In this document: one piece after another, positions 44,773 through 54,372 of the stretch | How positions within the stretch are numbered: position 1 is the stretch's first letter | How the letters are laid out: each line of letters opens with the position of its first letter | Origin: an uncultured Actinomycetes bacterium | GTDB lineage: Bacteria > Actinomycetota > Actinomycetes > Nanopelagicales > Nanopelagicaceae | Direction of reading: 5' to 3' | Length of the DNA: 64,000 nt | Assembly (NCBI GenBank): GCA_903834145.1 | Contig: CAILHY010000032.1 | Span: 1-64,000, forward strand | Notes under the pieces: model-generated | What the model was told of the DNA's origin: nothing | The model's input: only the letters and a program-made list of their open reading frames with translations | Databases searched by the model: none | Position numbers and translations under genes: made by a program

Positions 44773-46422
44773 TTGCGAAATCGACTTTTGATTATTTTTA
44801 CCACACTTCTTGTGGCAATTATGAGCGTTGATCTTTCTCCTGCCGTCGGCGCATCTGCCACGCTCTCTCTCACGCTCAAGCAAACGCCAAGTACAACTGA
44901 ACCGATTGTCACGATGTATGGAATCCTAAAGCCGGCCAAAGTTGGCCTCAAGGTTTGTGTTCAAGTAGAACTCGATAAGAAATGGCAGACTTCAGATCTC
45001 TCCAGCAAAACCACATCAGGTGGTGCTTGGAAGATCGAAGCGGTGGCCACTGCGCTCAGTGCCAGCGTAAAATATCGTGTATTCACAAAAGTTGGTAACA
45101 CGACAATCTTTTCACTTCCTAGGTCCATTGTTATTAAGCAAATACCTGAGATGGCAAATGTAGACAGCACGACTCTGATGGATCTTGCTGGACCTGGTGG
45201 ACGTATTCACGGGGTGGACATCAGTCGTTGGCAACATCCCAATGATGCGCCGATTGATTTCACCAAAATGTATTCTGCCGGTGTGCGCTTTGTCATGATC
45301 AAGGCTGCTGATTCTCGCGATTCCTCTGATGCTCAAGCGTTGAAGTATGTGGTTATGGATCACAATGCCGCACAAGCAGCAGGAATAGTCACCGGTTTTT
45401 ATTACTACGCCACATTGCCCGACTCCACAGATCCATCGGTCATTATCAATGATGCAATGGCACAAGCCCAGCGGGCCATCTGGCGTTTGGCAAGTATTGG
45501 CGGCTACAACAACCGTGATCTCTCCTTCGCTCTGGACCTTGAACAGAACTGCGTTCGAGTTGCTAGTAACGGCAATTGCGCGAAATACGCATCACGAAAT
45601 GCAGTAACTCTTTGGGCTACAACCTGGCTTGCCACGTTGAATCTGCGCACAGGGCGAACCCCGATCCTTTATTCCTATCCGCAATTCCTGGAAACCGCGA
45701 TGATGCGAAGTGCAGACCTCACCAAATACCCACTCTGGCTGGCACATTACGGAATTAATCCCGCTGATCCGCTTGCTCAACCCGGTCAGAAAAATGGGGG
45801 ATGTTTTGTTCATTCATGGACTACATCAAATTGCTCTGTTTCCTGGAGCATGTGGCAGTACACCTCATGTGGGATCGCCAGTAAATATGGGGTACCAGGT
45901 ACGCGTTTGGATTTAGATGTTTTTCGCGGTACGCCCAGCACATTCCTAGATTTAATAAAAGGAACTTGGCTTCCAGAGGTTGCCGACCTAATGCCGGTTC
46001 AAGAACCAAGTACGACAATCATTAATTCCTTCACCGCCAGCGATACAAATAAACCCGTTATCTTTAACGTTAGCGTCAATCGGCCTACAGGCAATCCAGT
46101 CGTTACCGGCACAGTTTCATTTGTTCCAGACCAGCCTTTTGCCTCACCCATCGCCTTGACGCAAAGCGCGGTGAGGGCATCGAGTGGAAACTGGACTTTA
46201 ACAGTGAAGGCAATTCCTGCAGGTTCATGGAGTGGATCAGTTGTCTTCAAAGATGTTTCAGGAACTCATGCAACGAGTTCGGCACCAGTGACTCTAACAA
46301 TTACACAAGGTGTGATCCCCACGCCCAAGCCAACAACGACACCCAAGCCAACAACGACACCCAAGCCAACAACGACACCTGCTCCTGTCGTTGATTCATG
46401 CAAGAACCAGATCAGGAATTAA
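44773..46422 (+). CDS. Secreted GH25 muramidase with Ig-like domains and TP-rich tail
   Basis: 549 residues from a TTG start with a purine-rich stretch before it. Signal peptide of about 28 residues (ends SPAVGA). A beta-domain (about 30-130) is followed by the GH25 catalytic domain: Asp149 in GVDISRWQ, Asp255 and Glu257 in FALDLEQN, and WLAHYG and WSMWQYTS. A second Ig-like domain (about 415-515) comes next. Three TPKPTT repeats and a short tail DSCKNQIRN close it. Cleaves peptidoglycan glycan, for cell-wall turnover or against other cells. Its end overlaps the convergent glpD by 11 bases. Confidence 0.9.
   Translation: MRNRLLIIFTTLLVAIMSVDLSPAVGASATLSLTLKQTPSTTEPIVTMYGILKPAKVGLKVCVQVELDKKWQTSDLSSKTTSGGAWKIEAVATALSASVKYRVFTKVGNTTIFSLPRSIVIKQIPEMANVDSTTLMDLAGPGGRIHGVDISRWQHPNDAPIDFTKMYSAGVRFVMIKAADSRDSSDAQALKYVVMDHNAAQAAGIVTGFYYYATLPDSTDPSVIINDAMAQAQRAIWRLASIGGYNNRDLSFALDLEQNCVRVASNGNCAKYASRNAVTLWATTWLATLNLRTGRTPILYSYPQFLETAMMRSADLTKYPLWLAHYGINPADPLAQPGQKNGGCFVHSWTTSNCSVSWSMWQYTSCGIASKYGVPGTRLDLDVFRGTPSTFLDLIKGTWLPEVADLMPVQEPSTTIINSFTASDTNKPVIFNVSVNRPTGNPVVTGTVSFVPDQPFASPIALTQSAVRASSGNWTLTVKAIPAGSWSGSVVFKDVSGTHATSSAPVTLTITQGVIPTPKPTTTPKPTTTPKPTTTPAPVVDSCKNQIRN
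46324..46377 (+). repeat. Three 18-base coding repeats (TPKPTT)
   Basis: CCCAAGCCAACAACGACA three times in a row at 46324, 46342 and 46360, perfectly conserved. Encodes a Pro/Thr linker at the C-terminus of the muramidase; the copy number is likely to vary between strains by slippage. Confidence 0.85.
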
Positions 46423-48085
46423 CTGCGCTCTTATCTTCAAAAAGCGAAGCGACTGCTTCCCGCTCACGATGAACAATTGCCATGTACTCATCAATGGAAA
46501 GTTGTTTCTCATTCTTATTCCACCCCAGTGCAGGAGCAATAATGTCGGCAATCTGTAGTACTAAAGTTTCAGCGTTTTCTGGAGCCTCAAAAGTTAAGCG
46601 TGTGCGTCTCGAAATGACATCATCGACACTTTGAGCACCTTCATGAGTTACAGCGTAAAGAATTTCAGCTTTAATGTAAGGGAAACTTGGATGCAAGGAC
46701 GTTGCAAGTGAAACATCACTTGCAATCAACTCAAGGATCTCACTGATGAGTGATCCATAACGATTGAGCAAGTGTTCAATGGTTGCAGCGCTCAGCCCTG
46801 ATTCGCTTTGAAGTGCAGGAATTTGCTGCATGAGCGCCAAATATCCATCGGCTCCGACAATCGGCAATTTATCCGTAACTGAATTAGGAACTGCTCGCTT
46901 GAGTTCCTTTGAGGCAATATCAACGGCATCAGTGGCCATGATGCGATAAGTCGTGTACTTCCCACCTGCAATGCTCACAAATCCTGGAGCCGGGCGGTCC
47001 ACTGTGTGTTCGCGAGAGAGCTTTGATGTGGAAGAGTCTGCTTTTCTTGATACCAGTGGTCGAAGCCCTGCATAAACTCCGATAATTTCGGCTTCACTCA
47101 ACTTTGGCTTAAGAACTCTATTGGCTTGATTAAGGATGTACTCAACATCCTCACGAAGCGCTAGAGGTTCATTTCGATCACCGGTGTACTCGGTGTCAGT
47201 CGTGCCGACAATCCATTCGTTATTCCATGGAATCACAAAGAGCACTGAGGTAGGGGTCTTGAGAATAATCCCCGACTGCGAATTTATTGCTGACTTGGGC
47301 AAAACTATGTGAACACCTTTACTCATTCGTACTTCGTATCCAGCTTTTAACCCAAATTTTGCGTGTAACTCATCGCTCCACACTCCAGCACACATAATGG
47401 TGACTGCAGCTGCGATGTTTATTTTCTTGCCGCTCACGGTGTCTGTGGCCACCACTCCAATAACCTTCTTGCCCTCGAATATGAGAGACTCACAACGAAC
47501 GCGCGTTGCAATAACGGCGCCATGTCGAGCAGCTGTTCGGGCAACCATCATTGTGTGGCGGGCATCATCAACTTGAGCATCAAAGTATTTGATTGCGCCG
47601 GTCACAATATCTGGGCGAAGTGAGGGCGCAATCGCCGCGATGCTCTTTTGGCTAATGTGTTTGTGCCAGGGAAGTGCACGGTTGAATCCTCGCAAAACAT
47701 CATAAAGAGCAAGCCCTGCACCTACATAAGTGCGATCTTTAATTTTTTCATGCAATGGATAGAGAAAAGCTACCGGTTTAACTAAATGGGGAGCCAACAC
47801 GGTAACCAGGGCTTCGCGCTCCTGCAGTGCTTCGCGAACTAACTTGAAATCGTATTGTTCAAGGTAACGAAGTCCGCCATGAATCAATTTGCTGGAGCGA
47901 CTCGAAGTCCCGCTGGCAATGTCATTAACTTCGACAAGGGCGACCCGTAGCCCGCGTGAGGCGGCATCTAAGGCGGTACCGACTCCTGTTACTCCACCAC
48001 CGATTACTAACACATCAAAATTCTGAGTTTCAAGGGCGTGGAGTGCGTTCTCTCGTTGGTTCGGATCCAAACGCGAATTAAACAT
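46412..48085 (-). CDS. glpD: Glycerol-3-phosphate dehydrogenase (FAD)
   Basis: 557 residues. Oxidises glycerol-3-phosphate to dihydroxyacetone phosphate at the membrane and feeds quinones. FAD-binding VIGGGVTGVGTALDAASRG near residue 30, SSRSSKLIHGGLRYLEQY, and FVSIAGGKYTTYRIMA, with the C-terminal helical DAO_C part. GGGAGA before the ATG. Divergent from glycerol kinase with a 58-base shared regulatory gap. Confidence 0.94.
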   Translation of the reverse strand: MFNSRLDPNQRENALHALETQNFDVLVIGGGVTGVGTALDAASRGLRVALVEVNDIASGTSSRSSKLIHGGLRYLEQYDFKLVREALQEREALVTVLAPHLVKPVAFLYPLHEKIKDRTYVGAGLALYDVLRGFNRALPWHKHISQKSIAAIAPSLRPDIVTGAIKYFDAQVDDARHTMMVARTAARHGAVIATRVRCESLIFEGKKVIGVVATDTVSGKKINIAAAVTIMCAGVWSDELHAKFGLKAGYEVRMSKGVHIVLPKSAINSQSGIILKTPTSVLFVIPWNNEWIVGTTDTEYTGDRNEPLALREDVEYILNQANRVLKPKLSEAEIIGVYAGLRPLVSRKADSSTSKLSREHTVDRPAPGFVSIAGGKYTTYRIMATDAVDIASKELKRAVPNSVTDKLPIVGADGYLALMQQIPALQSESGLSAATIEHLLNRYGSLISEILELIASDVSLATSLHPSFPYIKAEILYAVTHEGAQSVDDVISRRTRLTFEAPENAETLVLQIADIIAPALGWNKNEKQLSIDEYMAIVHREREAVASLFEDKSAVNS

Positions 48086-48102
48086 CTTCTCCCATTTTCT
48101 AC

Positions 48103-48124
48103 CTCTTGCCCATTAGGGTAAGAG
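48103..48124. promoter_or_regulatory. Palindromic operator between glpD and glpK
   Basis: CTCTTGCCC, ATTA, GGGTAAGAG: nine-base arms with a single mismatched pair around a four-base centre, in the middle of the 58-base gap between the divergent glpD and glpK genes. The position suits one repressor controlling both; its identity is unknown. Confidence 0.65.
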
Positions 48125-48143
48125 TAACAGGGGGTGTAGTTGA

Positions 48144-49646
48144 ATGTCGTCTTACATCGGGAGTCTGGACCAGGGCACTAGCAGTACTCGCTTTATTATT
48201 TTCGACCACAGTGGAAACATTCTCGCAAGCGCCCAATCCGAACACGACCAACACTTTCCAAACCCTGGATGGGTCGAACATGACGCCTCACAAATCTTGG
48301 AGCGTTGCCAAGAAGTAGCGCTTCGCGCTCTTGCAACCGCAGGAATATCGGCCGGGCAGCTCTCGGCTATTGGTATCACTAATCAACGTGAAACCACAGT
48401 GATCTGGGATCGGCTCACGGGAAAACCGCTACACAATGCCATCGTCTGGCAGGACATGCGGACCGCCGAATACTGTCAGGCGTTCTCCCCCGAAATTCAC
48501 AACCAAGTGCGCCACCGAACAGGGCTACCTATTGCTCCCTATTTTTCTGCAAGTAAAATCGCTTGGCTGATCTCCCATGTGCCCGAGGTTGCAACCTCCA
48601 TCTCATCAGGCACCGCTATGTGCGGAACTATCGATTCTTGGATTCTCTGGAACCTTTCGGGTGGAATTAATGGCGGGGTCCATGTCACCGACGTGACCAA
48701 CGCGTCACGTACCTTGTTACTCAATCTTGAAACTATGGATTGGGATGAGGAACTACTAGCGATATTTGCAATCCCCCGAAATATTTTGCCCGTTATTCGA
48801 TCATCTTCTGAGATTTATGCGCACACACGTAGCGATCGATTTCTTGGCGCAGCAGTACCGATCGCTGGAATTCTGGGAGATCAACAAGCGGCCATGGTCG
48901 GTCAAGTCTGCTTTGAGATCGGCGATGCAAAGACCACCTACGGCACCGGAAACTTTGCGCTCGTGAATACTGGAACAGAAATTGTTCGATCCCACCATGG
49001 ATTGCTTTCCACTGTCTTGTATCAACTAGGAAGCAAACCCGTCCATTACGCGCTGGAGGGATCGGTGGCTGTCACGGGTTCGGCCGTGCAATGGTTACGC
49101 GATCAGATAGGCATTATTCAATCGGCAAGTGAAGTCGAAACCCTCGCGTCGAGTGTTGAGGATAGTGGCGGGGTTTATTTTGTACCAGCTTTTTCTGGCC
49201 TCTTTGCCCCGTACTGGCGAAGTGATGCTCGCGGAGTCATAGTTGGTCTTTCTCGAGCAACAACAAAATCCCATATTGCTCGGGCAACACTCGAAGCAAT
49301 TTGCTACCAAACTAAAGAAATTCTTGATGCGATGGTCGCCGACAGTGGGGTGGAGTTAACTTACATGCGCGTTGACGGAGGAATTACCTCCAATGAATTA
49401 TGCATGCAAATGCAAGCCGACATCATGGGAGTTCTCGTGAAGCGTCCGCGAATTATTGAAACCACTGCCATGGGCGCTGCGTATGCAGCAGGCCTAGCAG
49501 TCGGATTTTGGAATAGCGTTGAAGAACTTAAGAACCAATGGAAAATTGATAGAGAGTGGGCGCCTAAGAGCGACCTGCCGACTCGCGAAGCGGGATTTAG
49601 AGGTTGGAAAAAGGCGATAGAGCGGAGCTTCGACTGGGTAGAGTGA
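48144..49646 (+). CDS. glpK: Glycerol kinase
   Basis: 500 residues. Phosphorylates glycerol. FGGY-family motifs: GSLDQGTSSTRFIIFD at the start, WVEHD, GITNQRETT, IVWQDMRT, and GGVYFVPAFSGLFAPYWRSDARG. Ribosome site AGGGGG before the ATG. No glpF facilitator is adjacent. It leads directly (7-base gap) into galT, so glycerol and galactose genes share one transcript. Confidence 0.94.
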   Translation: MSSYIGSLDQGTSSTRFIIFDHSGNILASAQSEHDQHFPNPGWVEHDASQILERCQEVALRALATAGISAGQLSAIGITNQRETTVIWDRLTGKPLHNAIVWQDMRTAEYCQAFSPEIHNQVRHRTGLPIAPYFSASKIAWLISHVPEVATSISSGTAMCGTIDSWILWNLSGGINGGVHVTDVTNASRTLLLNLETMDWDEELLAIFAIPRNILPVIRSSSEIYAHTRSDRFLGAAVPIAGILGDQQAAMVGQVCFEIGDAKTTYGTGNFALVNTGTEIVRSHHGLLSTVLYQLGSKPVHYALEGSVAVTGSAVQWLRDQIGIIQSASEVETLASSVEDSGGVYFVPAFSGLFAPYWRSDARGVIVGLSRATTKSHIARATLEAICYQTKEILDAMVADSGVELTYMRVDGGITSNELCMQMQADIMGVLVKRPRIIETTAMGAAYAAGLAVGFWNSVEELKNQWKIDREWAPKSDLPTREAGFRGWKKAIERSFDWVE

Positions 49647-49653
49647 GCGCACT

Positions 49654-50772
49654 ATGACTCATTCGCACCCGCTATCCAACGGCATCATCCGCAACGACCG
49701 AACCATGTCCGATGGCAGGACTATTCGTTACTACGACACCCAAGGGCAAACTCGAACGGCGGCCGATCAACGCCCTCAAGAGGATCAACCGGGTATCGGT
49801 GAATTGCGTCTTGATTCATTGGTCAACGAATGGGTTGCGATTGCCCCGCACCGTCAAGGTCGAGTTTTCCTGCCACCTAAAGAATTATGCCCCTTGTGTC
49901 CAACAGTGGGCGATCTTCTTACAGAGATCCCCGACTCAACTTATGAAGTAGTGGTCTTTGATAATCGAGCACCTTCACTTCGGGCACCTGGAGATGGATG
50001 GGAACTTCCCGATCGCCTCGGACCACAAACGCCAAACGCACCTGCTGCAGGTAAATGTGAAGTCGTCTGCTTTACCTCTGAGCATGGAAATTCTTTTGCG
50101 GATCTTTCCGAGCATCAAGTACGTACCGTTCTTGAAGCCTGGCGCGATCGCACTCGAGAGCTTTCACAATTAGATTTCATTGAACAAATCTTTCCCTTTG
50201 AAAACCGCGGCGAAGAAGTCGGAGTCACTCTTTCGCATCCTCATGGCCAAATTTATGCGTATTCATTCCTGCCTTCTCGGGTGGAACGAATGTTATCCGC
50301 GGCGCAAAAATATAGAGAAGATACGGGGAGAGTTCTCTTCGATGATCTCGTTGCTCGTGAGATTAAAGACGAAGTTCGCATCATTGCAAGAAATGAGCAT
50401 TGGATTGCGTTCACGCCTTACGCGGCTCGATACCCCTTTGAAATCCACGTCACTCCACTCGTTCCTGTTGCCGACATGACCGAACTTTCCCCAGCAGCAT
50501 GCGACGCCTTTGCCTCGGTTGCTCTTGAAGTTCTCAAACGTCTCGATGCAGTTTTTGGGATTCCCATGGCATACATCGCGGCATGGCATCAAGCCCCTGT
50601 TCGCCAAGGTCGCGATCTGTTGCGATTACATTGGCAGATCACATGTATCCGTCGGGCGCCTGGAAAGTTGAAATACCTAGCAGGATCGGAATCTGCAATG
50701 GGAGCATTTATTATGGATATGAAGCCAGAACAATCGGCCCAACAACTTCGAGACGTCGTACTCGGGTCATAA
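49654..50772 (+). CDS. galT: Galactose-1-phosphate uridylyltransferase
   Basis: 372 residues. Exchanges UMP between UDP-glucose and galactose-1-phosphate. Zn-type CPLCPT near residue 77, active-site His in SHPHGQIYAYSFLP, and a second His-rich segment HQAPVR...LHWQ near the end. Stop overlaps the galE start (TAATG). Confidence 0.93.
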   Translation: MTHSHPLSNGIIRNDRTMSDGRTIRYYDTQGQTRTAADQRPQEDQPGIGELRLDSLVNEWVAIAPHRQGRVFLPPKELCPLCPTVGDLLTEIPDSTYEVVVFDNRAPSLRAPGDGWELPDRLGPQTPNAPAAGKCEVVCFTSEHGNSFADLSEHQVRTVLEAWRDRTRELSQLDFIEQIFPFENRGEEVGVTLSHPHGQIYAYSFLPSRVERMLSAAQKYREDTGRVLFDDLVAREIKDEVRIIARNEHWIAFTPYAARYPFEIHVTPLVPVADMTELSPAACDAFASVALEVLKRLDAVFGIPMAYIAAWHQAPVRQGRDLLRLHWQITCIRRAPGKLKYLAGSESAMGAFIMDMKPEQSAQQLRDVVLGS

Positions 50773-51731
50773 TGAGAATTCTTGTGACCGGTGGAGCCGG
50801 CTATATCGGATCCACCGCTGTGAGAATGCTGATTGAAAAAGGGTTTGATGTCACCGTATTAGATGACCTCAGCACTGGTCACCGTGATGCAATTTCATCT
50901 TCTGCCACATTCATTGAAGGATCAATACTCAATCCAGATGATGTGACCACGGCGCTGAAAGAATGTGATGCCGTCATTCATTTCGCTGGAAAGTCTCTCG
51001 TGGGTGAATCGGTTCTTAAACCAGACTTGTATTGGTCAGTCAATGTTGAAGGCACTCGCATCCTCTTGGACGGTATGCGAAAAGCTGGCATCACAAGAAT
51101 GGTTTTCTCATCCTCGGCTGCCACCTACGGAGAGCCGCTCACTACTCCTATTCTTGAAACAGATCCCACCCTGCCTACTAACCCATACGGTGCGACAAAA
51201 GCGCGCATCGATGAAATGTTGGCCGTGGAATCAGATCACTACGGACTTTCTGCAATTAGTTTGAGATACTTCAATGTTGCTGGAGCACTATCAACGTCAC
51301 AAGGGTGGCTTGCTGAGCGCCACAGTCCAGAAACCCATTTGATCCCCAACGTTTTACGAAGTACACAAGAGAACCCCGTCAGTGTTTTTGGCACAGATTG
51401 GCCCACATCTGATGGAACCTGCATCCGCGACTACGTTCACGTTGTTGATCTTATTGAAGCGCACATAAAAGCCCTGGGCGCGCTAAATTCGCCCACCCAT
51501 ACGATAATTAATTTAGGAAGTGGACGCGGATATTCTGTCTTTGAAGTAATTGATGCCGCATCGGCTGCCTTAGCGCGTGAAGTTCATCGAAGAAAGTCCC
51601 CGAGACGCGACGGCGATCCGGCGGTTCTTGTCGCTGATATTTCTCGTGCCAAAACATTATTGTCCTGGGCTCCTACTAGAGATATTGCGCAGATGGTTCT
51701 GGATTCCGCGCATGCCTTGGAACTCATATGA
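50772..51731 (+). CDS. galE: UDP-glucose 4-epimerase
   Basis: 319 residues from the ATG at 50772. Extended SDR with NAD motif GGAGYIGS at residue 7, Ser in VFSSSAATYGEP, YGATKAR (YxxxK), and the GalE segment RYFNVAGA. Interconverts UDP-galactose and UDP-glucose, closing the Leloir cycle. Overlaps galK by four bases. Confidence 0.93.
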   Translation: MRILVTGGAGYIGSTAVRMLIEKGFDVTVLDDLSTGHRDAISSSATFIEGSILNPDDVTTALKECDAVIHFAGKSLVGESVLKPDLYWSVNVEGTRILLDGMRKAGITRMVFSSSAATYGEPLTTPILETDPTLPTNPYGATKARIDEMLAVESDHYGLSAISLRYFNVAGALSTSQGWLAERHSPETHLIPNVLRSTQENPVSVFGTDWPTSDGTCIRDYVHVVDLIEAHIKALGALNSPTHTIINLGSGRGYSVFEVIDAASAALAREVHRRKSPRRDGDPAVLVADISRAKTLLSWAPTRDIAQMVLDSAHALELI

Positions 51732-52867
51732 ACATTCTGGAAGAATTTGTTCGCATATTTCACCACGAACCTGACCTTATTGCGAAGGCACCTGGGCGCG
51801 TAAATGTAATTGGTGAACACATAGATTTTAGTGACGGTTTCGTTTTGCCCTTTGCGATTCATGATTACACCACTGTGGCAATGAGAAAACGTGAGGACTC
51901 CATAATCCGCGTTCTCTCTCATCAACGTCCGGGTCAAATATTTGAGACATCCATCCCTGAGCTCAACCCCTCCGGAAAGGGAGATTGGGAGCGTTACGCA
52001 CTAGGCGTTCTGTGGGCAATGCAGATTTCATCAGGAGTTGATTTGTTCATCGATGGACAGGTACCGCTCGGTGCTGGACTCTCATCTTCGGCAGCGCTGG
52101 AGTGCAGCATCGCTGTAGCAGTCAACGATCTCTTTACCCAGGGGCACACCCTTCAAGCACTCGCAAGAATTACTCAGCGAGCAGAGAACGAATATGTCGG
52201 AATGCCCTGTGGGATTATGGATCAATCCGTTTCCTTGATGGCGCAAGAGGGTTATGCCTTGCTCCTTGATACTCGCGATCTTTCTACTCAACAAATTCCT
52301 ATTGACTTAGCTTCCAATGGACTTGAACTTCTGGTGATCGATACTCAAGTACATCATGCACTTGTTGATGGCGGATATGCCGAACGTCGCGCAGACTGCG
52401 AAGCCGTCGCTAAGAAATTTGGCGTTAAGGCATTGCGCGATATATCTATGCCCGATCTCCTTGCGCGGAAAAACGAACTCACTGCCAACGAATTTGTACG
52501 TGCAACTCACGGCATCAGTGAAATGGTGCGGGTGCATCAGGCAGTTGCAGCGCTAGAAGAAAATAACTTTGTTACTTTGGGTCAGATCATCAGCGCCTCA
52601 CATACATCCCTACGTGATGATTACACGGTCTCGTGCCCCGAGCTCAATGTGGCGGTGGACGAGGCCATGATTCAAGGTGCTTTAGGTGCTCGCATGATTG
52701 GTGGAGGTTTTGGAGGAAGTGCTATTGCACTGATCCATTCAAAAGAGTCAGATCGCACTATTTCTGCAATTGCGCAGGCATTCGAGAAGAATGGCTACAA
52801 GAAACCGCGGTTTTTTACTTCACTTCCGAGCGCAGGTGCAAGCGTTATTCAACGGGTAGGACTTTAA
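51728..52867 (+). CDS. galK: Galactokinase
   Basis: 379 residues, GHMP kinase. Signature GRVNVIGEHIDFSDGFVLP near residue 24, ATP loop PLGAGLSSSAALECS, and GGGFGGSAIAL near the end. Phosphorylates galactose. Last gene of glpK-galTEK. Its stop overlaps the convergent ACT-protein gene by 23 bases. Confidence 0.93.
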   Translation: MNILEEFVRIFHHEPDLIAKAPGRVNVIGEHIDFSDGFVLPFAIHDYTTVAMRKREDSIIRVLSHQRPGQIFETSIPELNPSGKGDWERYALGVLWAMQISSGVDLFIDGQVPLGAGLSSSAALECSIAVAVNDLFTQGHTLQALARITQRAENEYVGMPCGIMDQSVSLMAQEGYALLLDTRDLSTQQIPIDLASNGLELLVIDTQVHHALVDGGYAERRADCEAVAKKFGVKALRDISMPDLLARKNELTANEFVRATHGISEMVRVHQAVAALEENNFVTLGQIISASHTSLRDDYTVSCPELNVAVDEAMIQGALGARMIGGGFGGSAIALIHSKESDRTISAIAQAFEKNGYKKPRFFTSLPSAGASVIQRVGL

Positions 52868-53084
52868 GAACTTCTACTCCCCCGATATCGCCAAGGATGT
52901 TGAGCAAATCAGTCGGATCATTTCCAGGAATCGCCACGGTAATGTCGTCATAACCTCGGCCGTCTTCACTTTTCATAACGACCAGCCCGCGGATATCGCC
53001 CCCCGCAAAACCAATAGCGGATGCAACAGCCCCAAGTGATCCTGGTCGATCAGGAAGGGAGACATGCAATCGAAATAAAGCCAT
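52845..53084 (-). CDS. ACT-domain protein
   Basis: 79 residues, a single ACT domain: FRLHVSLPDRPGSLGAVASAIGFAGGDI and a matching second half. ACT domains bind amino acids or similar small ligands. No catalytic domain is attached, so it is a free-standing regulator or sensor of unknown target. GGGAG-like sequence is not evident upstream; the GalK gene converges with it. Confidence 0.82.
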   Translation of the reverse strand: MALFRLHVSLPDRPGSLGAVASAIGFAGGDIRGLVVMKSEDGRGYDDITVAIPGNDPTDLLNILGDIGGVEVLKVLPVE

Positions 53085-53119
53085 GTCTCACTCTATCCTG
53101 GTCAACTCAAAGTGCACGA

Positions 53120-54262
53120 TTAATTTGATGGCGCGGATCCCAAAATAACTTTGAAAGTCTTCGAGGTTCCATCGGCAAGTGTCACAGCTACTGAGGTAGT
53201 TGCCCCCGGAGCATAAGATCGAATACGCACTATTGCACTGATTTGATCGGCAATACGGAAGCCGTCAATGGACGTAATGATTCCACCTGCTGGAATACCG
53301 GCCTTGTCGGCACCTTCACCCGGACTCAATTTGAGAATCTTTGCGCCAACACCTGTGTAGGTCGTGTCAAAGAAGACGCCCAATACTGGTCGTGTAGATG
53401 TTCCTGTATCAATAATTTCATTGGCGATGCGTTTTGCTTCATTGATAGGAATTGAGAATCCAAGACCGATGCTTCCGCTTTGCCCACCCGATGTCAGTGT
53501 TGCAATTGCAGAGTTCACGCCAACAATGCGACCTTGCGCATCCAAGAGTGCACCTCCCGAGTTGCCTGGGTTAATTGCTGCATCAGTTTGAATCGCATCA
53601 ATGTAGGACTCCGCGCCAACGCTTCCCGTTGTGACTGGGCGATTAAGGGCGGAGACGATTCCACTTGTGACCGTACTTGCTAATCCCAGTGGTGAACCAA
53701 TTGCCACGACTGGATCGCCGATACTGAGCTGGGATGAATCACCAAATTGAATAACGGGCAAGTTGCCTTTTTGAATTTTCACAACGGCAAGGTCGTATGT
53801 GGTATCGCGACCGACAATCGTTGCCGGAGACATGTCTCCGTTATTGAATTGAACGGTAATAGTCCCACCTGATGCGGCACCTTCAACCACGTGGTTATTT
53901 GTTAAAATATAACTTGATGTAGCGCTCGTTCGAATGATGGAACCTGATCCTGTTCCAGATCCCGATGGAGTGACCACATTGATCGAAACAACACTAGGTG
54001 TCACTGCTGCGGCAATCGCCTTCACGCTAATTCCGCCAGTGCCTAAGTCCACCAGTGTGCGGGTCTTGATACAGGTGCCATTAACTGCTAAATACATTGC
54101 TTGAGTCTTGGTATCTACGCAGGCTTTCACTGCTGCCACAGGTGGGGTTACCGCCGTTGCAATCCCGCTTGCAAGGGATGCGCCGAGCACAAATGCCACA
54201 CCAACTTTGAGTCCAGTGGAATGAGCGAATTTGTTTTTCAGGGAAGACAATGACATATGCAC
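53120..54262 (-). CDS. HtrA/DegP-type serine protease with PDZ domain
   Basis: 380 residues (GTG start at 54262; ATG at 54256 possible). Membrane-anchored or secreted through one N-terminal helix (about 16-40). Residues about 43-75 hold a CVDTKTQAMYLAVNGTC module like the one in the protein at 917-1165. Trypsin-like domain with His124 (LTNNHVVEG), Asp157 (TYDLAVVK) and Ser235 (GNSGGALLD), then a PDZ domain from about 290 (GVGAKILKLSPGEGADKAG). Degrades misfolded or damaged proteins outside the membrane. Confidence 0.92.
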   Translation of the reverse strand: MHMSLSSLKNKFAHSTGLKVGVAFVLGASLASGIATAVTPPVAAVKACVDTKTQAMYLAVNGTCIKTRTLVDLGTGGISVKAIAAAVTPSVVSINVVTPSGSGTGSGSIIRTSATSSYILTNNHVVEGAASGGTITVQFNNGDMSPATIVGRDTTYDLAVVKIQKGNLPVIQFGDSSQLSIGDPVVAIGSPLGLASTVTSGIVSALNRPVTTGSVGAESYIDAIQTDAAINPGNSGGALLDAQGRIVGVNSAIATLTSGGQSGSIGLGFSIPINEAKRIANEIIDTGTSTRPVLGVFFDTTYTGVGAKILKLSPGEGADKAGIPAGGIITSIDGFRIADQISAIVRIRSYAPGATTSVAVTLADGTSKTFKVILGSAPSN

Positions 54263-54372
54263 GAGTGAGTGACCTTTCGTAGTTGTAACAAGTCAGACGC
54301 TATATCGGAATACTTTGAAATAGACCTTAGTAATCTGAAAGTTTCCTCAGAATCTCCAAATTATTGCAGGTG

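Noticed and set aside
51584-51937. Reverse 117-codon frame at the galE/galK junction
   Set aside because: Antisense to two well-supported overlapping genes; no ribosome site or motif.
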